From the NCBI GenBank assembly GCA_016710075.1, contig JADJLO010000007.1, positions 62,001 to 126,000 on the forward strand: DNA of 64,000 nt, read 5' to 3'. This document shows positions 8,053 through 17,949 of the stretch, in pieces. The notes under the pieces are model-generated. The model was not told the origin of the DNA. It saw only the letters and a program-made list of their open reading frames with translations, and made no database searches. Origin of the DNA: Acidobacteriota bacterium (lineage in GTDB: Bacteria > Acidobacteriota > Blastocatellia > RBC074). The stretch's first letter is position 1, and every line of letters begins with the position of its first letter. Position numbers and translations under genes: made by a program.

Positions 8053-11000
8053 ATGCCTTTTTTACCATTTGGAATCTATGAAGAACTGATCGATGAAGGG
8101 CTAAGCGAATTATTGCGCGACCATCCGGAACTGAGGTCGGCAGTCGCGAAGCTCGATCCGGAGGAGGAGCCGCGTCTCTATGCAACTTTTGTCGCCCGGG
8201 TTCTGGAGAAAGCGCTGCAGTTCGAGCCTGATTCAGAGAGGCGCCGCGTGATCTGTAACCGAATCCTCGAGAAGTTAACCGGCGAGCCCGATCTGGAACA
8301 TCTCAGGAAGCACCGTTTGATAAGGGCTCTCAAGCCGATCCTGCTCGAGATCAAGCCGCCCAACTTCGGCGATAAAAGTTTCCCCGGCCCCATACCCCGC
8401 TGGCCGAAAGCAGTCTTTCACCGGTTCTCCGTCAGAGCCGCAACTGGCTCATGAGCTGGCTGAGGAGATGCGCTCGGCGGATCGCGTCGATGTCCTGGTA
8501 TCGTTCATCAAGTGGTCGGGGCTGCGCCTGCTTCGCGATGCCTTCGAGGATCTGCGGGATCGTGATATTCCAGTCCGATTGATCACCACTTCCGATATGG
8601 GAGCGTCCGCCGTCAACGCGATCGAATGGCTGGCCGGATTGCCTAATGTCGAAGTCCGCATCTCATACGATACTGAGCGGACAAGGCTCCACGCCAAGGC
8701 CTGGCATTTCCGCCGCCGCCATAGTGGATTCTCTACTGCCTACATCGGCTCGGCCAACATGTCGCACGCTGCAATGACGAGCGGCCTTGAATGGAACCTG
8801 AAGGTGACTGCGCAGGATATGCGCCATATCCTCGAAAAGTTCACAGTCGAATTCGAAACATACTGGCACAGTCGTGATTTTCTCCTGTTCGATCCTGAGC
8901 AACCTGAGATGCTCAGAAAGGCCATCGACCGCGCCCGAAATCCAGGGTCAAACGACCCGGCACACTTTTTCGATCTGCATCCGCATCCGTTCCAGGAGCG
9001 GATACTCGAAGCGCTGCAGCGAGAGCGGCAGTTTCACGATCGCTGGCGGAATCTGGTGATCGCTGCAACCGGAACGGGCAAAACGGTTGTTGCAGCTTTT
9101 GACTTCCGCCGGTTCTACGAGGAACGGCAACGCCAGGCCAGGCTGCTCTTCGTTGCCCATCGACAGGAGATCCTGCAGCAGGCGCTGACCACCTTTCGCC
9201 ACGTCCTGCGGGAACAGAATTTTGGGCACCTGCTGGTTGGCCGACACGAAGCGGCTCAGCGAGACCATCTCTTCTGCTCGATCGGTATGCTCAACAGCCG
9301 CAGGCTTTGGGAGGATGTCGGGCGGGACTTCTATGACTACATCGTGCTGGATGAGGCGCATCACGGGAAGGCAGAAAGCTACCGTTCACTCTTCGCTCAG
9401 TTCAATCCACACATCCTGCTCGGGTTGACGGCAACTCCGGAACGGATGGACGGGCTCAACGTCGCAGCGGATTTCGGCAATCGCTTCGCTGCCGAGATCA
9501 GGCTGCCGGAGGCGCTGGCCGAGAAGCTGCTTTGCCCCTTCCACTACTTCGGAGTCGCCGATCCGGTTGCCATCAATAACGAAAATTTCTGGCACAATGG
9601 CCGTTACGACGAGAATGCGCTCGAAAACGTCTATGTCCTCGACCGGGTAATGGCCGGCCGGCGAGTCGGAGCGATCGTCCAGGCGTTGGAGCACTATGAG
9701 CCCGATTTCAGCCGGCTCAAGGGCATCGGGTTTTGTGTGACGATCCGTCACGCGGAGTTTATGGCCGAAGAGTTCAACCGCTGCGGAATCCCCTCAGCGG
9801 CTTTTGTCTCAACCACGAATGACGAACAGTGTGCCGGGATGCTGTCCGACCTGAGAGCCGGGCGGCTGAAATTCCTCTTTACCGTCGATAAGCTGAGCGA
9901 AGGCGTTGACGTGCCGGAGATCAATATCGTCCTCTTCCTGCGCCCCACCGAGAGCCTGACCGTCTTCCTCCAGCAACTGGGTCGCGGCCTGCGCCACGCA
10001 CCCGAGAAGGATTGCCTGACCGTTCTCGACTTCGTCGGCCAGGCGCATCGCCGCTATCGCATTGATACCAAACTGAAGGCCCTGCTTCCTCGCCACCGAT
10101 TCTCGATCGACAAGGAGGTAGAGCAGAACTTCCCGCACCTCCCTGCCGGATGCTCGATCCAACTTGACCGGATCTCGCGCCAGTATGTCCTGGAGAACAT
10201 CAAGGCGAACCTGGCCCAGCTCAACGTGCAGATACCCGAACGGATCCAGAGTTTCACCAGTGACAGCGGGCAGGAACTGACCTTCGGCAACTTTGTTCGC
10301 TTCCACAACTATGAACCGGAGATCCTGCTCAACAGAATGACGTGGTCGAAGTGGAAGGGAATAGCCGGAATGATTCAGTCGGTACAGGATCCCGACCTGC
10401 AAATACTGCGGAGGACACTGGTCCGCGCAGCATTCATTGATGGCCCGCGAGAGATTGCCAGGATGAGGAAGGTCGTCAGCCTTCTCTCGAACGGTGCGAT
10501 AGATCAGGCCGTCGAGGCTGCCGGCCAGTCGATCAATTCAATCTATTATCGCCTCTGGGGTGAGAGGGGAAGCAGGCTTGAAATCCACAGTATGGAAGAA
10601 GCATTCCGTCGTCTCGCTGCCAACCGTTCGATCCTCGCTGACCTCGCGGAGATCTTCGACTGGGCGCTCGATGCAACCGAAGTATCCGGCGAGATTCCTC
10701 AACTTCTGTTTGACTGCCCGCTCGAACTCCACGCCCGCTACAACGCCAGGGATGTCCAGGCGGCATTCGGTAGGGCCACCCTTGAGACCCCCGGGCAAAC
10801 CGGCGTTGGTGTACTCCACTTTCCTGACGTGAGATCCTATGCCCTGCTCGTCACCTTCCAGAAGACCGAAAAAGAGTTCTCGCCCACCACCATGTATGAC
10901 AACTACCCGATCAGCCGCGCGCTGCTCCACTGGGAATCGCAATCGACGACCGCCCGGCACCATAAGGATGGCCAAAACCTCATCGGCCACAGAGACCGCG

Positions 11001-11182
11001 GCTATACCGTGCTCGTTTTTGCCAGGGACAAGAAGAAACGCAACAATGTGACCGTCCCGTTCACCTATCTCGGCCCGGTTGATGTGGTCAGCTTCGAACG
11101 CGAACGCCCCATCCGTTTCGTCTGGCGGCTCCGTTCGCCCATGCCGGTCGAGATGTTCGAGGACAATCGAAAGGGCGGGTGA
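8053..11182 (+). CDS. PLD-DEAD/DEAH helicase-DUF3427 protein, frameshifted
   Basis: A large helicase-nuclease of about 1040 residues. The start at 8053 gives MPFLPFGIYEELIDEGL, a typical N terminus of this family. Two frame breaks, near 8378-8385 (C run) and 8421 (T run), split it. Between them the middle frame reads PRPHTPLAESSL, as expected before FTGSP. A PLD-type nuclease domain shows HAKAWHF and GSANMS. The SF2 helicase has Walker A GTGKT, DEAH box VLDEAHHGK, motif III LTATPERMDG and motif VI QQLGRGLRH. The C-terminal DUF3427 region ends with PFTYLGPVDVVSF. Proteins of this make-up are often found in accessory or defence-rich regions. A role in DNA repair or phage defence is inference. 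The gene is followed at 86 bases by a converging HEPN/MNT pair. Confidence 0.88.
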
Positions 11183-11268
11183 TAAAGTCACACGTGTGAT
11201 TGTGATAATAGTAGGACGTCGAGCCCGCACCATAATCGTTATAACAGCAATTCGATCCGATGGCTGAT

Positions 11269-11712
11269 TCAGCTATGGTGTAAACTCTGAGTGATTTTTC
11301 TAAGCCAGTCTTCCACTTCGTGTCTGAGATCGAGACAGAATGCCGATAGCTCCGCCGCATCCTGATCCGTAACTGCCCCTGTCCGATCGTATTCGACAAT
11401 ATTGCGTTTCCTCCGGCAAGTCTCCAGATATTCAGACTCTTCCTTCCAGCGATCGCCAAGCACAAGGGGCAGAGCAGCAATCGTGCGATAGTGTTGTAAA
11501 TTCTTCTCCGGCCTGTAGCCCGAGGCATGCACCAGAATCGTGCAGAGTTTTAGCGCCGCATTGTAGGCGATGCCGAAACGCCAGTCGGCGGAGATTTCGC
11601 CTTCGGCATCGGTAAGATCCCGCGAGACGATTGACAGCAGATCGGCTATCTCCTGTTTACTGCTCTGATGAGGGCGCAACCAGCCGTTGTCCGCCCATTG
11701 TTTCAAGCTCAT
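11269..11712 (-). CDS. HEPN domain protein, putative toxin of MNT/HEPN pair
   Basis: A 147-residue all-helical protein with HEPN features. The signature near residues 101-109 is RKRNIVEYD, i.e. R-N-x3-Y in place of the usual R-N-x3-H. Upstream, WRFGIAYNAALKLCTILVHASGYRP is typical of HEPN proteins that partner MNT nucleotidyltransferases. Its start lies inside the end of the MNT gene (56-base overlap), giving tight coupling. In studied MNT/HEPN systems the HEPN member is an RNase toxin that the MNT protein silences by adding AMP to a tyrosine next to the active site. The tyrosine at 108 may matter here. Whether this one is an active RNase is uncertain. Confidence 0.78.
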   Translation of the reverse strand: MSLKQWADNGWLRPHQSSKQEIADLLSIVSRDLTDAEGEISADWRFGIAYNAALKLCTILVHASGYRPEKNLQHYRTIAALPLVLGDRWKEESEYLETCRRKRNIVEYDRTGAVTDQDAAELSAFCLDLRHEVEDWLRKITQSLHHS

Positions 11713-12274
11713 GCTCAGTCCCCGTTACAAACAGTTTAGGCTCCTTCAGCACCGTGCTCACAAAATGTTCGCCGGAACTTTTTCGCCTGGCGAATTCCTG
11801 TACGGTAAAGACGTGCGGGTTTATCTCCCGACCAAGCGTCGCAGAAACTCCAGAAAGCATTTTCCCAATCCGACGCAGGCTCACATCTCCGATCACCATC
11901 AGATCCACGTCGCTCTCGGCGCTTTCTGTCCCTGCTGCCACCGAACCGAAGACGAAGGCCAGGCCGATGTCGGGTGATACCAGGGCCCTGCTCAGAACTT
12001 CAACCAGCCCGCTGGTCTTCAACACCAGATTGCGGATGTCCGGATAGATCGGATGTCCTGTATTCGCCCTGTAATACATACGGTTGCCGTCCCGCCTGGA
12101 CTCAATCAAACCAAGACCCAGCAGACGCTTCAGCTCCTGCCGGACAGTCGCATCAGCAAACCCCGACCGGCGCTCTATCTCTCGCACATGCAGCTCATGA
12201 TTGGCGATCCCAAACAACAACCGGAATATCTCCGATCTGACCCCCGATGAAAGTAATTCCGTCAGTATGCTCAT
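11657..12274 (-). CDS. wHTH-MNT nucleotidyltransferase, putative antitoxin
   Basis: A 205-residue protein. Residues 1-70 form an ArsR-like winged helix (HVREIERRSGFADATVRQEL). Residues 100-180 are a minimal nucleotidyltransferase with FVFGSVAAGTESAESDVDLM, containing GS (110-111) and D-x-D (122 and 124), the catalytic metal-binding layout. It precedes and overlaps the HEPN gene, the usual order for MNT/HEPN toxin-antitoxin modules. The HTH probably binds its own promoter; the 160-base gap upstream contains short inverted repeats, but no clear operator could be assigned. Function is inferred from the family and neighbour. Confidence 0.8.
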   Translation of the reverse strand: MSILTELLSSGVRSEIFRLLFGIANHELHVREIERRSGFADATVRQELKRLLGLGLIESRRDGNRMYYRANTGHPIYPDIRNLVLKTSGLVEVLSRALVSPDIGLAFVFGSVAAGTESAESDVDLMVIGDVSLRRIGKMLSGVSATLGREINPHVFTVQEFARRKSSGEHFVSTVLKEPKLFVTGTEHELETMGGQRLVAPSSEQ

Positions 12275-12437
12275 AATGCGTGTTTATACCACGCAATCGC
12301 GAGGTATTACCACTCAAAATTATGCGTTGACGACAAGCTGCCGTATGGAAAAATCCACACCCGAGTGTCGCCCCTGTCGACGCCATCCAGTCGCTTTCTA
12401 TGTGGCTTTCAGACTCAATCAAATTTTACATTGGTAA

Positions 12438-12719
12438 TCAAGGAAGGGCATACCAGCTTCCCTTGCCGGTGCCGTGGCGGACGAGGTGTCCCTGTTCAGT
12501 CAGCCGCCGGAAATGCTCCTTAAGTGTATTGCGGCTGGCGCCTGTGACGCGGATGATCTCTCCCATCGTCACGCAGCCATGCCGGCGACCATGGTCTAGA
12601 ATCCGGGCGGCGAGCTCGGGCATCGCTGCAAGCAGCAGCTTTTCACGCTCCACCTTCTCGGCCAGGCGTCGTTTTTGCTGCTGCAGAATACCAACGTCGC
12701 GACGGCGAATTTTCACCTT
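12438..12719 (-). pseudogene. Fic-family protein C-terminal fragment
   Basis: The minus-strand frame up to about 12719 encodes a C-terminal winged-helix segment (RRLAEKVEREKLLLAAMPEL, then VTMGEIIRVTGASRNTLKEH and GHLVRHGTGKGSWYAL). It resembles the tail found after the Fic AMP-transferase domain in stand-alone Fic proteins. Upstream on that strand the frame runs into the antisense of a sulfatase fragment, and no HPFxxGNGR Fic motif exists nearby. The gene has lost its catalytic part at a junction near 12720-12750. The open frame up to 12797 is therefore chimeric. Confidence 0.6.
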
Positions 12720-12749
12720 GGCCCTTCGGGAACTCAGTGGACCATTGAC

Positions 12750-12863
12750 CGGCAAGGAGTCCGGCAGGTTAGCGACGGACAGTGGAAATACATTCACTAT
12801 CTGGAACTGGACGGGATGGATGAACTCTATGACCTGAAAACTGATCCTTACGAGACGCGCTGA
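12750..12863 (+). pseudogene. Sulfatase C-terminal fragment
   Basis: The plus-strand frame ending at 12863 reads GVRQVSDGQWKYIHYLELDG followed by MDELYDLKTDPYETR. This is the characteristic C-terminal segment of type I sulfatases/arylsulfatases (WKYIHY, ELYDLKxDPxE). About 35 residues remain, and no upstream sulfatase catalytic core (CxPSR) is present. It directly abuts the truncated Fic-type fragment, so a rearrangement joined the two. It ends about 115 bases before the glutaminase-like gene. Confidence 0.65.
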
Positions 12864-12978
12864 AAATTGCTTCTGAAGGTGTTTGGTTCTCGCGCGGTGG
12901 CGGAAGATGCACTATCCTGAAGTCTCCAATCAAACTGGCGTCCGCGTTGAAATTTCTGTTTAAGCAGGGGCTATGCTC

Positions 12979-14887
12979 ATGAAACGCTATAACATTTTTG
13001 CAGTAGTCTTGTTGTTTCTCCTGGGCGGAACGACTTTCGCTCAATCGCCCGCACCGTTGCGTCCCCAGCAGTGCCGCTCATCACGCACGACCCTTATTTC
13101 AGCATCTGGTCAATGAACGATAAATTGACCGATAGCGCAACCAAACATTGGACGGGAACGGACAATCCGCTGACGGGATTGAGTCGCATTGATGATGTGA
13201 CGTTGCGGTTTATGGGCGCAAATCCGGCGCGCCGGGGCGACCCTGATATCAAACCAATGCAGCAAATCGGGTTCAAGCTGACGCCGACGCGCACGATGTA
13301 TAGCTTTGAAGCTAATGGTATCAAGCTTGACCTGACATTTCTGACGCCTGCGTTGCCGCAGGATTTGAATGTTTTGTCGCGTCCGCTGACCTACATCATT
13401 TGGGATGTACGCGCGATTGACGGACGCGAACACAACGTGCGTTTGTATCTCGATGCGACTGCGCATCTGGTCGTCAATCGTGTTGATGAACGCGCCATGT
13501 GGTCGCGACACAAACTGGGTGAGATGGAAGTGGTGCGGCTGGGTAGCACGGAACAAAAGATGTTGCAAAAGTCGGGCGATGATTTGCGCATTGACTGGGG
13601 TATTTGTATTTCGCCGTGCCGCCGCAAGGCAGTCACGTGGCAACGCTCGGCGCGACTGCGGCGCAACGTGGACTGTATGCCAATTCGCTGAACCTACCCG
13701 AATCGCACGATCTCGAAAACCCGCCGCCCTCGACTTCGCGGTTCATTCCGCTGATTGGCTTCACGGTGGATTTGGAAAAGGTAGGCGCGGCAAATGTGTC
13801 GCGCTACGCGATGGTGGCGTATGACGATGTCTATTCCATCGAATACTTCAATCGCCGGCTGCGTCCGTACTGGCGGCGCGACAACAAAACCGGCGCGGAA
13901 GAATTGCTGAAAATCGGCGCGCGTGATTTCGCTTCATTGAAAGAACGATGCGAAAAGTTCGATGCGGAACTCACTGCTGATTTACAATTGATGAAGGCGA
14001 TGCTCCGGCCGGTCATGGAATACGCGAAATCACCGCGCTGGCGCTTTCCGTTTGCGCCGCACGATCTCGGCACCTATCCGCTGGCGAACGGGCAAGTCTA
14101 CGGCGGCGGCGAAGAGACCGAGGATCGGCAGATGCCCGTCGAAGAAAGCGGCAACATGATCATCCTGCTGGCGGCGCTGGCCGAGGCCGAAGGCAATGCG
14201 GACTTCAGCAAACAGTATTGGCCGCTGCTCCAAAAATGGGCGGCATATTTGAAAGACAAAGGTCTCGACCCTGACAACCAGCTCTGCACGGATGATTTCG
14301 CCGGGCATCTGGCTCACAACACGAATCTTTCGATCAAGGCGATTGTTGCACTTGATGCTTATGCGCGGCTGGCCGATACGCTCGGGCAAAAAAACGACGC
14401 CACGAGCTACCACAAGCTGGCAAAACAAATGGCGACGCAATGGGCGAAGATGGCGGACGATGGCGATCATTATCGCCTGGCGTTCGACAAGCCAGACACG
14501 TGGAGTCAGAAATACAATCTGGTGTGGGACAAGCTGCTCAAGTTGAATTTGTTCGCCCCCGAAGTCGCGCGCAAAGAAATCGCCTATTACAAACGCATGC
14601 AGAATGCGTTTGGCTTGCCGTTGGATAATCGTTCGACATACACAAAACTCGACTGGATTTTATGGACAGCGACACTCGCTGACACCGCGACTGATTTTAC
14701 CGCGCTCGCTGACCCTGCTTTCAAATTTGCCGATGAATCGCCCACACGGGTGCCGTTGTCCGATTGGTACTGGACGCAGGATGGTAAGCAGCGTGGTTTT
14801 CAGGCACGCTCAGTCGTGGGCGGCCTCTACATCAAAATGCTTGAAGACCAACAACGCTGGCAACGCTGGGCAGGCCAGGCAAAGTAA
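12979..14887 (+). CDS. Glutaminase A family protein (DUF4964/5127/4965/1793), frameshifted
   Basis: An exported protein of about 635 residues. The N terminus (start 12979, or 12973) is a signal peptide, KRYNIFAVVLLFLLGGTTFA. Frame breaks at 13063-13066 (C run) and about 13600 divide it. Joined, it reads PAVPLITHDPYFSIWSMNDK, IDWGYLYFAVPPQG and onward. DUF5127 occupies the middle, and DUF4965 has DLGTYPLANGQVYGG and MPVEESGNMIILLAA. The C-terminal DUF1793 region has DDFAGHLAHNTNLSIKAI and NRSTYTKLDWILWTA. This is the architecture of fungal and bacterial glutaminase A (GtaA) proteins, six-hairpin-type enzymes; true glutaminase activity is not shown here. It leads a locus for peptide use and converges with the RpiR gene. 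Confidence 0.85.
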
Positions 14888-14987
14888 AAGGAAGATCGCC
14901 GGCGGTCGATTCAAATTGAATGGCCAGATCGAACTCCCATACGAACACTGAACGAATGTAAATTGGATTTACACTTTGACCCTGGTC

Positions 14988-15932
14988 TTATTCCTTTTCC
15001 CTGCTTCCCGGAACACCCTTGGGCTCTCGATACCAGCGTTGCCCTGAAAGATAGTCTTTATCCGTGGACTTGAGTTGCGTAAGGGAGCGTTTCGGATTGA
15101 GGTGCGCACAACCCACCAGTACGGCATTGATCAATGTGACGGGAGCCGCATAGGAACCGATGAATGAAGTAGAAGCCGTGGAGGCGATCAGACACGAAGT
15201 GCAATGATGAGCCAGCGGGGTCATTTCACTGTCCGAAATCCCGAACGTAGTCACTCCCTGCTGGCCGGCCTGCAAAACAGCCTCAACGGTGATGCGCAAG
15301 CACTGCCCAAAGCTGATGGCGATCAAGAGGTCCTTCCCAGTCAAAATCCTAACCTTGTGCTGGATGTTCCCCTCGCCGCCGAGCGGCGCTTCGGCGTCAA
15401 AGCCTAACGCAGTCAGCCCATACGCGAAGTAATGGGCGAGCGAGACTGCCAGGTCTCCCCCGACAACCAGGATGCGCCGGGATCGATGGATGAGTCGGGC
15501 GCATTCGAGCACTCGACTGCGGTCCAATCTGGCGTTGAGCAAATTCATATTATCCAGCGCTTTCTCCAAGCTGCGATCGATGTGATCGGCGACGCTGCGC
15601 TTTTCCCTGGTAGCTGCTTTGAGCACCGTGTAAGGTGTGATCCGCGAGACGAAATGCTGGCGCAAATCGGCGGTGAAATCAGCAAAGCTTTTGTAGCCCA
15701 GGGCCTGAACCGTTCGCACTACTGTTGCTGCGTCGACGTTGTAGCGTTTCGCCAGTTCGCGCGAAGACAGAAAGCAGGTTTCTTCGCAATGATCGAGAAT
15801 CGCGCGGATTAATTGCTGCCGTTGCAGTCCCAGCCGCGAACGCGCTTCGGCGAAGCGAAACTCCAACGCGGTGGACGAGACATCGGCCCCATTTCGATCC
15901 AGGATTTTCTGCCGAGATTTCTTGTCGCTCAT
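14988..15932 (-). CDS. MurR/RpiR family transcriptional regulator
   Basis: A 314-residue regulator. The N-terminal HTH_6 domain spans roughly residues 25-105 (QQLIRAILDHCEETCFLSSR, NVDAATVVRTVQALGYKSF). A SIS sugar-phosphate isomerase-like domain covers about 135-265 (RILVVGGDLAVSLAHYFAYG, LLIAISFGQCLRITVEAVLQ). Such regulators bind a phosphorylated sugar or amino sugar and control nearby catabolic genes. It is transcribed away from the M19 dipeptidase gene across a 560-base gap, so it may control that promoter and the downstream receptor and peptidase genes. This is inference from position. The ligand is unknown. Confidence 0.87.
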   Translation of the reverse strand: MSDKKSRQKILDRNGADVSSTALEFRFAEARSRLGLQRQQLIRAILDHCEETCFLSSRELAKRYNVDAATVVRTVQALGYKSFADFTADLRQHFVSRITPYTVLKAATREKRSVADHIDRSLEKALDNMNLLNARLDRSRVLECARLIHRSRRILVVGGDLAVSLAHYFAYGLTALGFDAEAPLGGEGNIQHKVRILTGKDLLIAISFGQCLRITVEAVLQAGQQGVTTFGISDSEMTPLAHHCTSCLIASTASTSFIGSYAAPVTLINAVLVGCAHLNPKRSLTQLKSTDKDYLSGQRWYREPKGVPGSREKE

Positions 15933-16491
15933 ACGTTTTCCAGGTTTGTTGGCACAACCGCTTCCACATAACGGAGCAGCTCAGGTGTCGCGGAGGCAGC
16001 CTCTTGACCGGGTAAGTGAAGATTCATCAACCCGGATCGGAGTTGTATTGCCTGATGTGTCTCAAGGGGAGACTGTTCTGCCGGGCAATTTGAACTTTTC
16101 GCCGTTGTCTTGTCAACATTTAGTCGGGAGCTAGCCAGGGCTTTTGCAAAGTCTAAATTATTGAAGATAACCAAACATTCCGATGCTTGTGCGGACTTTT
16201 GGCGACAGCGATCTTCCTTAAAAGTGACGTCGCGCCGGCAGTGTTGTGACGACACTTCTTCTTTTTCCGAGCTCAAGAAGCCTCATTCCATTTTGTCAAC
16301 CCAAGTCAATCAATATCGACTTTGCAAGAGCCCTGGGAGGGGGCTGGCTGCAACAGTTGTTGTCTCATTGATTTTATGCAACACCTGGTGTATACACCGG
16401 ACATCACCGAGTAAGCAAATAAGTCGCCTGCCTGAACGACGCGAGCGTCAGGTTGGCAAACAGAGGTTGGCCCCTCGCGGCTATCGCTTTT
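15933..16491. other. Divergent intergenic region, likely promoters
   Basis: The 559-base gap between the divergent rpiR-type and M19 genes must hold both promoters. An imperfect palindrome lies around 16385-16400 (TGGTGTATACACC, inner GTATAC), a possible operator. I found no gene in it; the open frame over 16110-16643 is a shadow with chance-like composition. Confidence 0.4.
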
Positions 16492-17664
16492 ATGGACTCA
16501 AAATCGAAAAGAAAAACACTGACGCGCCGTGGCATGCTCAAAACCCTGGTGGGTACTGGGTTGTTGGCGGCACCGATGATAAATCGCGGTCGTTATTCCG
16601 TGTTTGCCGATTCGACGGTGGAATACTCGAAGCGTGCCGTTGAACTGATGCAGCGAGCGACCGTCATGGACATGCTCGGCCCGCTTACGCTCGACTTCCC
16701 AAAGCAGGCGAAGTGGTATGCCAATCCTGGCAGCTTCACGGCGGCGGATTTACAACCCTACAAGGATTCAGGCATCAACATCTTTCACATTGCCGTAGGA
16801 ATGGGTGGGCCTGAGGCGTATCTGAACGTGCTGAAATTTTTTGCGTCGTGGAACGGTTTCATCGCGCACCATGACGACCATTTCATGCGCATTGACAGTG
16901 CAGCGAAGCTCGATCGCGTGAAAGCGTCGGGGAAAATCGGCATCCTGCTCGGCCTGCAAAATTCCGATCAATTCCGCACGCCTGCCGATGTGGATTTCTT
17001 TCATGGCCTTGGCCAGCGCGTGTCACAGCTCACGTACAACAGTCGCAATTTAATCGGCAACGGCTCGACCGAGCGGCGCGATGAAGGCATCAGCGATTTC
17101 GGTGCGGCGATCATCGAACGCATGAACAAAGTCGGAATGGCTGTGGATGTTTCGCATTGCGGCGACCGAACGACGCTGGACGCGTTCGAGATTTCCAAAA
17201 AGCCGGTACTCATCACTCACTCCAATTGCCGCGCGCTCGCGCAGGGGCATCCACGCTGTAAGAGCGATGAAGCGATCAAAAAGATGGCCGCCTCGGGTGG
17301 CGTGATGGGCATCACCGCCGTGCGAATGTTCGTTAAAGTGGACGAACCGACGACGATCGAAGACGTGCTGAATCATTTCGATTACGTTGCCAGGCTGGTG
17401 GGCGTCGAACATTTGGGCGTTGGCAGCGACAGCGATTTGTATGGTTATGACGCGATGCCGCCGGATCAGAACCGGCAACTGCGCGCTTCCTACAAGGGCA
17501 CGTACGGCTTCCGCGCCAAGATGGGTGCCGAGGGCTTGAATCATCCGCGCCGGATGTTCGACCTGACGGAAGGATTGATCCGGCGCAAATACAGCGACAG
17601 GGACATAGAAGCCATTCTCGGCGGCAATTTCAAGCGCGTGCTGGCGCAACTTTGGACCGTTTGA
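16492..17664 (+). CDS. Tat-exported membrane dipeptidase (peptidase M19)
   Basis: A zinc-dependent renal-type dipeptidase homologue of about 390 residues. I choose the start at 16492 (MDSKSKRKTLTRRGMLKT) because it gives a compact twin-arginine signal (TRRGMLKTLVGTGLLAAP). The frame could begin at 16453 but that adds chance-like residues. Family motifs include GLQNSDQF, LTYNSRNLIGNG, MAVDVSHCGDRT, PVLITHSNCRAL and HLGVGSDSDLYG; the histidines and aspartates there fit the M19 metal site. It should cut dipeptides, possibly D-containing ones, in the periplasm. It lies divergent from the RpiR regulator and upstream of a TonB receptor. Confidence 0.9.
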   Translation: MDSKSKRKTLTRRGMLKTLVGTGLLAAPMINRGRYSVFADSTVEYSKRAVELMQRATVMDMLGPLTLDFPKQAKWYANPGSFTAADLQPYKDSGINIFHIAVGMGGPEAYLNVLKFFASWNGFIAHHDDHFMRIDSAAKLDRVKASGKIGILLGLQNSDQFRTPADVDFFHGLGQRVSQLTYNSRNLIGNGSTERRDEGISDFGAAIIERMNKVGMAVDVSHCGDRTTLDAFEISKKPVLITHSNCRALAQGHPRCKSDEAIKKMAASGGVMGITAVRMFVKVDEPTTIEDVLNHFDYVARLVGVEHLGVGSDSDLYGYDAMPPDQNRQLRASYKGTYGFRAKMGAEGLNHPRRMFDLTEGLIRRKYSDRDIEAILGGNFKRVLAQLWTV

Positions 17665-17823
17665 ATGAAAGGTTTTGTCATGACATCAGGAACGAGCCAA
17701 AGCCGCTTCCATGTCAAATGGCCGAATCCCACGGTGGGTGAATCACTCATCACCTTCACGCTCAATGCGCAAGGCAAGGTCGAGGAGGCCAAGGTGCAGG
17801 GCAGGTTCCCAACCCGCCATTGA
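17665..17823 (+). pseudogene. DUF3471-type beta-lactamase-family C-terminal remnant
   Basis: An open frame starting directly after the M19 stop codes for about 52 residues (MKGFVMTSGTSQSRFHVKWP, then GESLITFTLNAQGKVEEAKV). The TFxxxAQGKVEExxV pattern resembles the end of the DUF3471 domain that follows serine beta-lactamase/esterase domains in related proteins. No serine hydrolase core is present. It may be the scar of a deleted gene between the dipeptidase and the receptor. The call rests on a short match. Confidence 0.4.
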
Positions 17824-17949
17824 ACATCAGGTCGTTGTCCGCCGGCAGTTTGGGAAACTGCCTTGTACGCGATTGAAAATAGATCAAGGTAAACAAGAAC
17901 CCGCGCTTTCTCCTGAAAAGCGCCCCTCTCCGAAAGAAAGGTAACTGCA

